Shown here piece by piece: positions 59,861-64,000 of a stretch of 64,000 nucleotides of DNA. The position numbers and the translations under genes were made by a program. The stretch lies in the NCBI GenBank assembly GCA_013180625.2, contig SNVD02007983.1, positions 1 to 64,000 on the forward strand, read 5' to 3'. The DNA is from Boswellia sacra (taxonomy: Eukaryota; Streptophyta; Magnoliopsida; Sapindales; Burseraceae). Numbering within the stretch: the stretch's first letter is position 1; each line of letters begins with the position of its first letter. The notes beneath the pieces are model-generated. The model saw nothing but the letters and a program-made list of their open reading frames with translations. It was not told the DNA's origin and searched no databases.

Positions 59861-60065
59861 CAATATCTCACGGGTATCCAAATCATTATTAATTTTTTTT
59901 TTCAAAACATTTGACAAAAGTCACTCATTTCTTTTGTGTTAAAAAATAATTCGTTTAAAAAAAATATGAGGATTTATTATAGTTATTTTTGACACATTCG
60001 TTTACTCCAATTATTACATTTTTTGAAATATAAATGATTTTTTTAATAAAAATTCTTATATATGA

Positions 60066-60096
<31 letters not shown>
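60066..60096. repeat. (TAA)n microsatellite
   Basis: ATA/TAA trinucleotide run in block 2; a longer counterpart lies at 63007-63053 in block 3. Confidence 0.9.
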
Positions 60097-62436
60097 TTTA
60101 CTAGTTATTGATTTGTTTTCTTGTAGGTGTAGTATTATTCATAGATTAATATCATTACATATGTGTAGTACTTTTTTTTCAATCGCCCAATATAAAAAAT
60201 ATATATTTAAATTCAACTCTTTATTTTAATTTTTCATATTTCTTTGAAAACAAATTTTATAAAAAATGATACATAGTTACATGTATAGTACATTGGGGAG
60301 AATAGGAAGAGTATAAGATGGATAATGGATAGCCACAGAAATTAATCCTTCCAAATCTCCAAAAGAAGAGATGTGATTGCTTAGTCAAGTACATATCATT
60401 CAAATCAAATGCATGAACCACCGATTGGCCTCTTCATATATATGCAAGCCCATTCTAAAAAATGAAAAATGAGAGAAAATGAAAACGCATCACATTGCTT
60501 TCTTTCCTTTTTTTTTTACATCAAATATAATTTTATAATCAATTAATAAAATAGTCAAAAGAAGTACTAGCACCATAGCAGCAAAAGATTTTGTTCTAAT
60601 GAAAGCTTAATTAAGCATCCAGGTTGATTGACGTGAATAGCAAAGACTAATAAAATTGCTTAAGGAACTCAAATTTTGTAGGAGTTAGACAAAAAAAAAA
60701 ATGCAAAACAAACTCAATTGAAAAGTCATGAAATAAAACAAAAAACTCATGAAATTGTTTTCAACTGAGGCCCACAAGGATATAGCATAGAACTCTGTTC
60801 CACAACACTAATGTCTACTTTAAAAGTTTAAATTAAAAGAAAAAAAATGAAAGCCCCAAAAAAAAATCATATAGAATATGACTAGGTGCATATAAACAAG
60901 TAGACGAAGATGAGAGAACAATAATCAAATTCTAAGTTATTTTATTTACATAACGCCAATTATAGCTAGACATGTTAAACGAGTCGAAATAGCATAATAG
61001 ATTTTATTTTTTTAAAAACAGTAGAGGTGATTATATAACATTTATCATGTTTCGTGCTACTATTGTGCATGTTTTGTTTTTTATTTTGTATATACACTTT
61101 CATTTTATAGTTTATATAGATTATTATAATTTTATAACATTCCAATTATGTGGCCCCTTTGACACCTTTTATTATAACAAAATGCTCTACTAATGATCAA
61201 ATTTAATATATACTAACAACCCAGATTTTGTTTTGATGAAAGCTTAATTAAGTGTGCAAGTTGATCAAAGTGAATAGCAAAGATCGATAAAACTGCTTAA
61301 GTAACTCAAATTTTTGCAAGAGCTGACCAAAAAATGCAAAACAAACACAAAAAAGTCATGAAATAAAACAAAAAAAAAATTTATGAAATTGCTTTCAACT
61401 GAGGCCACAAGGATATAGAATAGAATTCTGTTCGACAACAACAATGTCTACTTTTAAAAGTTTAAATTGAAAAAAACAAATGAAAGCAAAAAAAAAAAAA
61501 AATCATATAGAATATGACTAGGAGCATACAAACAAGTAGAAAAAGATGAGAGAACAACAATAAAATTCTAAGTCATTTTATTTACAAAACGCCAACTATA
61601 ACTAAACATGTTAAATGAGCCTAAATAGTATAATAGATTTTATTTATTCAAAATAGTATGGGTGATTATATAACATTTATCATGTTTCATACTACTATTC
61701 TGCATGTTTTGTTTTTTATTTTTTATATACACTTTTATTTTATCGTTTATTATAATTTTATAACATTCCAATTATGTGGTCTGTTTGACACCTCTTATTA
61801 TAACAGGATGCTCTACTAATGATGAAATTTAATATGTACTAACAACCCAATTTTGTTTTGATGAAAGCTTAATTAAGCATCCAAGTTGATCAAAGTGAAT
61901 AGCAAAGATCGATAAAACTGCTTGAGAACTCAAATTTTGCAAGAGCTGACCAAAAAATGCAAAACAAACTCAACTGAAAAGTCATGAAATAACAAAAAAA
62001 CTCATGAAATTGCTTTCAACTGATGACCACAAGGATATAGCATAGAACTCTATCTCACAACACCAATGTCTACTTTAAAAATTTAAATTAAAAGAAACAA
62101 ATGAAAGCAAAAAAGAAATTCATATAGAATATGAATAGAAGCATATAAAAAAGTAGATGAAGATGAGAGAAAAACAATCAAATTCTAAGTCATTTTATTT
62201 CCACAACGCCAATTATAACTAAACATGTTAAATGGGCCTAAATAGCAAACATATTCTATTTTTTTTTAAGATAATAAGTGTGATTATGTAACATTTATCA
62301 TATTTCGTGCTACTATTGTGCATGTTTTGTTTTTTTATATAAGTTTTTATTTCACATTTTACATAGATTATTATAATTTTATAACATTCCAATCATGTGG
62401 TCTTTTTAACACCTCTAATTATAATATAATGCTCTA

Positions 62437-62525
62437 TGGCATGGTGGCGATGGCGATAGGGACGACAGGCGCCAATTGGACATTTCGACAAAGGAAATGA
62501 GGATGATGAACTTCTAAATAACTAT
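62437..62525 (-). pseudogene. Small secreted gene family, copy B remnant
   Basis: About 90 bp align with the start of copies A and C. The start codon is changed to ATA (62525-62523), and the fourth codon to TAG, so the signal peptide cannot be made. The rest of the gene is missing. Confidence 0.75.
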
Positions 62526-63003
62526 GGGATTTTGTTGCGGGAGTGCAAGAATTTGGTGGATAGATTGGTAAATGAAAAAAATACACAAAGACATGGAAAA
62601 TCTTAGTTATGCATTCAAAGAGTATTTAAGAAATTAAATAGGGTCTAACAAGAAAGTTATAGAAAGTTTAATAATTTTTATTTTATGTATTTAGAACTGG
62701 GGGCTGAAGAGATAGAAAATGGAGACTGAAAGGACAACTCTATATATAAATTGACGGATTCAATCCACAGGCTTATGATCGGCCTAATCCATTTGGATTA
62801 TATCTCACGGGTACCCAAATTCTTATTATTATTATTTTTTCAAAACATTTGACTATTGTCACTCATAGCTTTTGTGTTTAAAAATAACTCTTTAAAAAAA
62901 TGTGTGGATTCATTATAGCTATTTTTGACACATTCGTAAGCCCAATTTATTGATTTTTTAAAAGCACAAATGATTTTTTAATTAAGATATTCTTATATAC
63001 ATA

Positions 63004-63006
<3 letters not shown>

Positions 63007-63053
<47 letters not shown>
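63007..63053. repeat. (TAA)n microsatellite, block 3 copy
   Basis: Longer counterpart of 60066-60096 at the same position in the duplicated block, showing length change after duplication. Confidence 0.9.
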
Positions 63054-63055
<2 letters not shown>

Positions 63056-63523
63056 TTTACCCTTTATTGATTTGTTTCCTTGTATTACATACTTGTATTA
63101 CTTTTTTCTTTCAATAGTTCAAAATTATTAAAAAAAAAGTAGTTTACTATGCATTTTAAGCATAAATTTGTCAAATCGTTGATTTGGCAGAGAAATTTTT
63201 ATTTTATGTTGTGGTATTTCAACACCAAATTAAATTAACTAAACAATTCCCACTTTCTTCTCAATAAGGGTAAAATTGTTACCTTGAGATTTTGAAATTT
63301 TTTAACAATAAGATAAAGTTGTATGCTTTTATTTGATGATAAACACATTGAAGATTGTATAATTTTATGAAAATCATAATCAAACATCTACGTACAAACT
63401 GCTAACATAGTCAATTGTATAATTTTATGAAAATCATAATCAAACATCTAAGCACAAACTGCTAACATAGTCAGAAGAAGTAGTGGCGCAGCAAAGTGAT
63501 TATTTACATAACGCCAATAACGC

Positions 63524-63989
63524 TTAACGATGAAAGTGAATGGTAACAGAACTATGATCCCCACTAGTCCGACTACCTTCACCAGCTCCAACAATAGTAA
63601 CTTGAACGTTCCCTTTGGCCACCGAGAAAAATGATATTACCCACTTGAAGAATTTGTACATTATCTTTCCCATTGTACAAACTGCTACCAGAAAGGATAG
63701 TATACCTACGACAACCGCAAACTTCATGTAAGATTTGGATTTGGATTTTTTTTTACCATAATCATGATAGGCAGGAGCGTCGCAAGGATGAAAGTCGTAA
63801 CAACAAGGTAGCAGGGGTGGAGGAGGTGGAGGTGAACCACCGGGCAGTAGAGGCCGAGGCAGAGAACCAGGCTGGTAGAGGAGGAGGAGAAACATACCAT
63901 GGTGGCGGTGGTGGTGGTGATGGTGACGGCAGGTAGCCATTGGACATTGCGACAAGGGAGATGAGGATGATGAACTTCAAAATAGCCAT
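63524..63989 (-). CDS. Small secreted proline-rich membrane protein family, copy C (frame broken)
   Basis: ATG at 63989 opens a signal peptide (MAILKFIILISLVAMSNGYL) and a proline-rich stretch (PSPSPPPPPPWY), which ends at a stop near 63762. A second frame, shifted by one base, carries PGGSPPPPPPLLPCCYDFHP, a lysine cluster (GKKKSKSKSY), a membrane segment (AVVVGILSFLVAVCTMG), and a tail with NVQVTIVGAGEGS and SVTIHFHR ending at 63524. The two halves plainly belong to one ancestral protein of roughly 150 aa. No plausible intron resolves the shift by eye. Function unknown. Confidence 0.5.
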
Positions 63990-64000
63990 GAGATTTTGCT

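Larger units (their letters stand above)
54205..64000. repeat. Tandem segmental duplication with at least three blocks
   Basis: The same motif (TTATTGATTTGTTTTCTTG, then ATTAATATCATTACATA) begins blocks at 54205, 60105 and about 63065. Blocks 1 and 2 each contain arrays of a 550-650-bp unit (units near 54734, 55340, 55850 and near 60600, 61230, 61860) with GAAAGCTTAATTAAGCATCC and CATGAAATTGCTTTCAACTG. They end in a copy of a small secreted-protein gene on the minus strand. Block 3 lacks the arrays and has the least damaged gene copy. Upstream flanks (59860-60100 and 62800-63050) are also duplicated, including AAAACATTTGAC and TTTTTGACACATTCGT. Confidence 0.8.

Overview
The window reads as nuclear DNA of a flowering plant, most likely a eudicot. 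It is AT-rich, with one spliced plant gene in a sea of nested transposons and an integrated caulimovirid (plant pararetrovirus). I cannot name the species from the sequence. Only one ordinary host gene is clearly intact: a nine-exon O-fucosyltransferase-family glycosyltransferase on the + strand (46054-50482, 520 aa).

Left part (1-15.7 kb): the window opens in the 3' untranslated region and 3' LTR of a Tat-lineage Gypsy retrotransposon, rich in minisatellites (1-2621). Then come an AT-rich MITE-like palindrome, a 1.57-kb Harbinger-type MITE with a TTA target duplication (5017-6590), a decayed Copia element with both LTRs (7467-10044), and an array of five LTRs from a short TRIM-like retrotransposon (12824-14140).

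Middle part (15.8-42.7 kb): two Mutator-like elements (MULEs) lie in tandem. MULE-1 (15773-29528) has a decayed transposase gene, itself split by a hAT-type MITE with a perfect 8-bp target duplication. MULE-1 was also invaded, inside a TA microsatellite, by a caulimovirid (21813-29248). The viral insert holds one full-length 6.5-kb genome unit, opened at its tRNA-Met primer site, with two apparently uninterrupted ORFs: movement protein, and capsid/protease/RT/RNase H plus an extra C-terminal region. It is preceded by a second copy of the promoter region, a duplicated pol piece and an inverted third promoter copy. The repeats look identical by eye, so the insertion seems young. MULE-2 (30003-42678) has a perfect 9-bp target duplication, about 0.8-1.1-kb terminal inverted repeats with TCGAGTG minisatellites, a nearly intact MuDR-type transposase gene, and a second gene with a DUF1985-like region and a Ulp1-type (C48) cysteine protease domain. 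Inside it sits a small Pack-MULE (about 30848-33491) carrying pieces of a cytosolic ribosomal protein S6 gene, itself split by a 1.66-kb solo LTR.

Right part (42.7-64 kb): the O-fucosyltransferase gene is followed by a roughly 1-kb inverted repeat, a hAT transposase relic, and a tandemly duplicated 10-kb region. That region holds three copies of a small secreted/proline-rich gene family, one with a hAT element inserted between its TATA box and its coding region. Most of the window is a record of successive insertions. The order can be read from the nesting: MULE-1 before its hAT MITE and virus; MULE-2 before the Pack-MULE, before the solo LTR.
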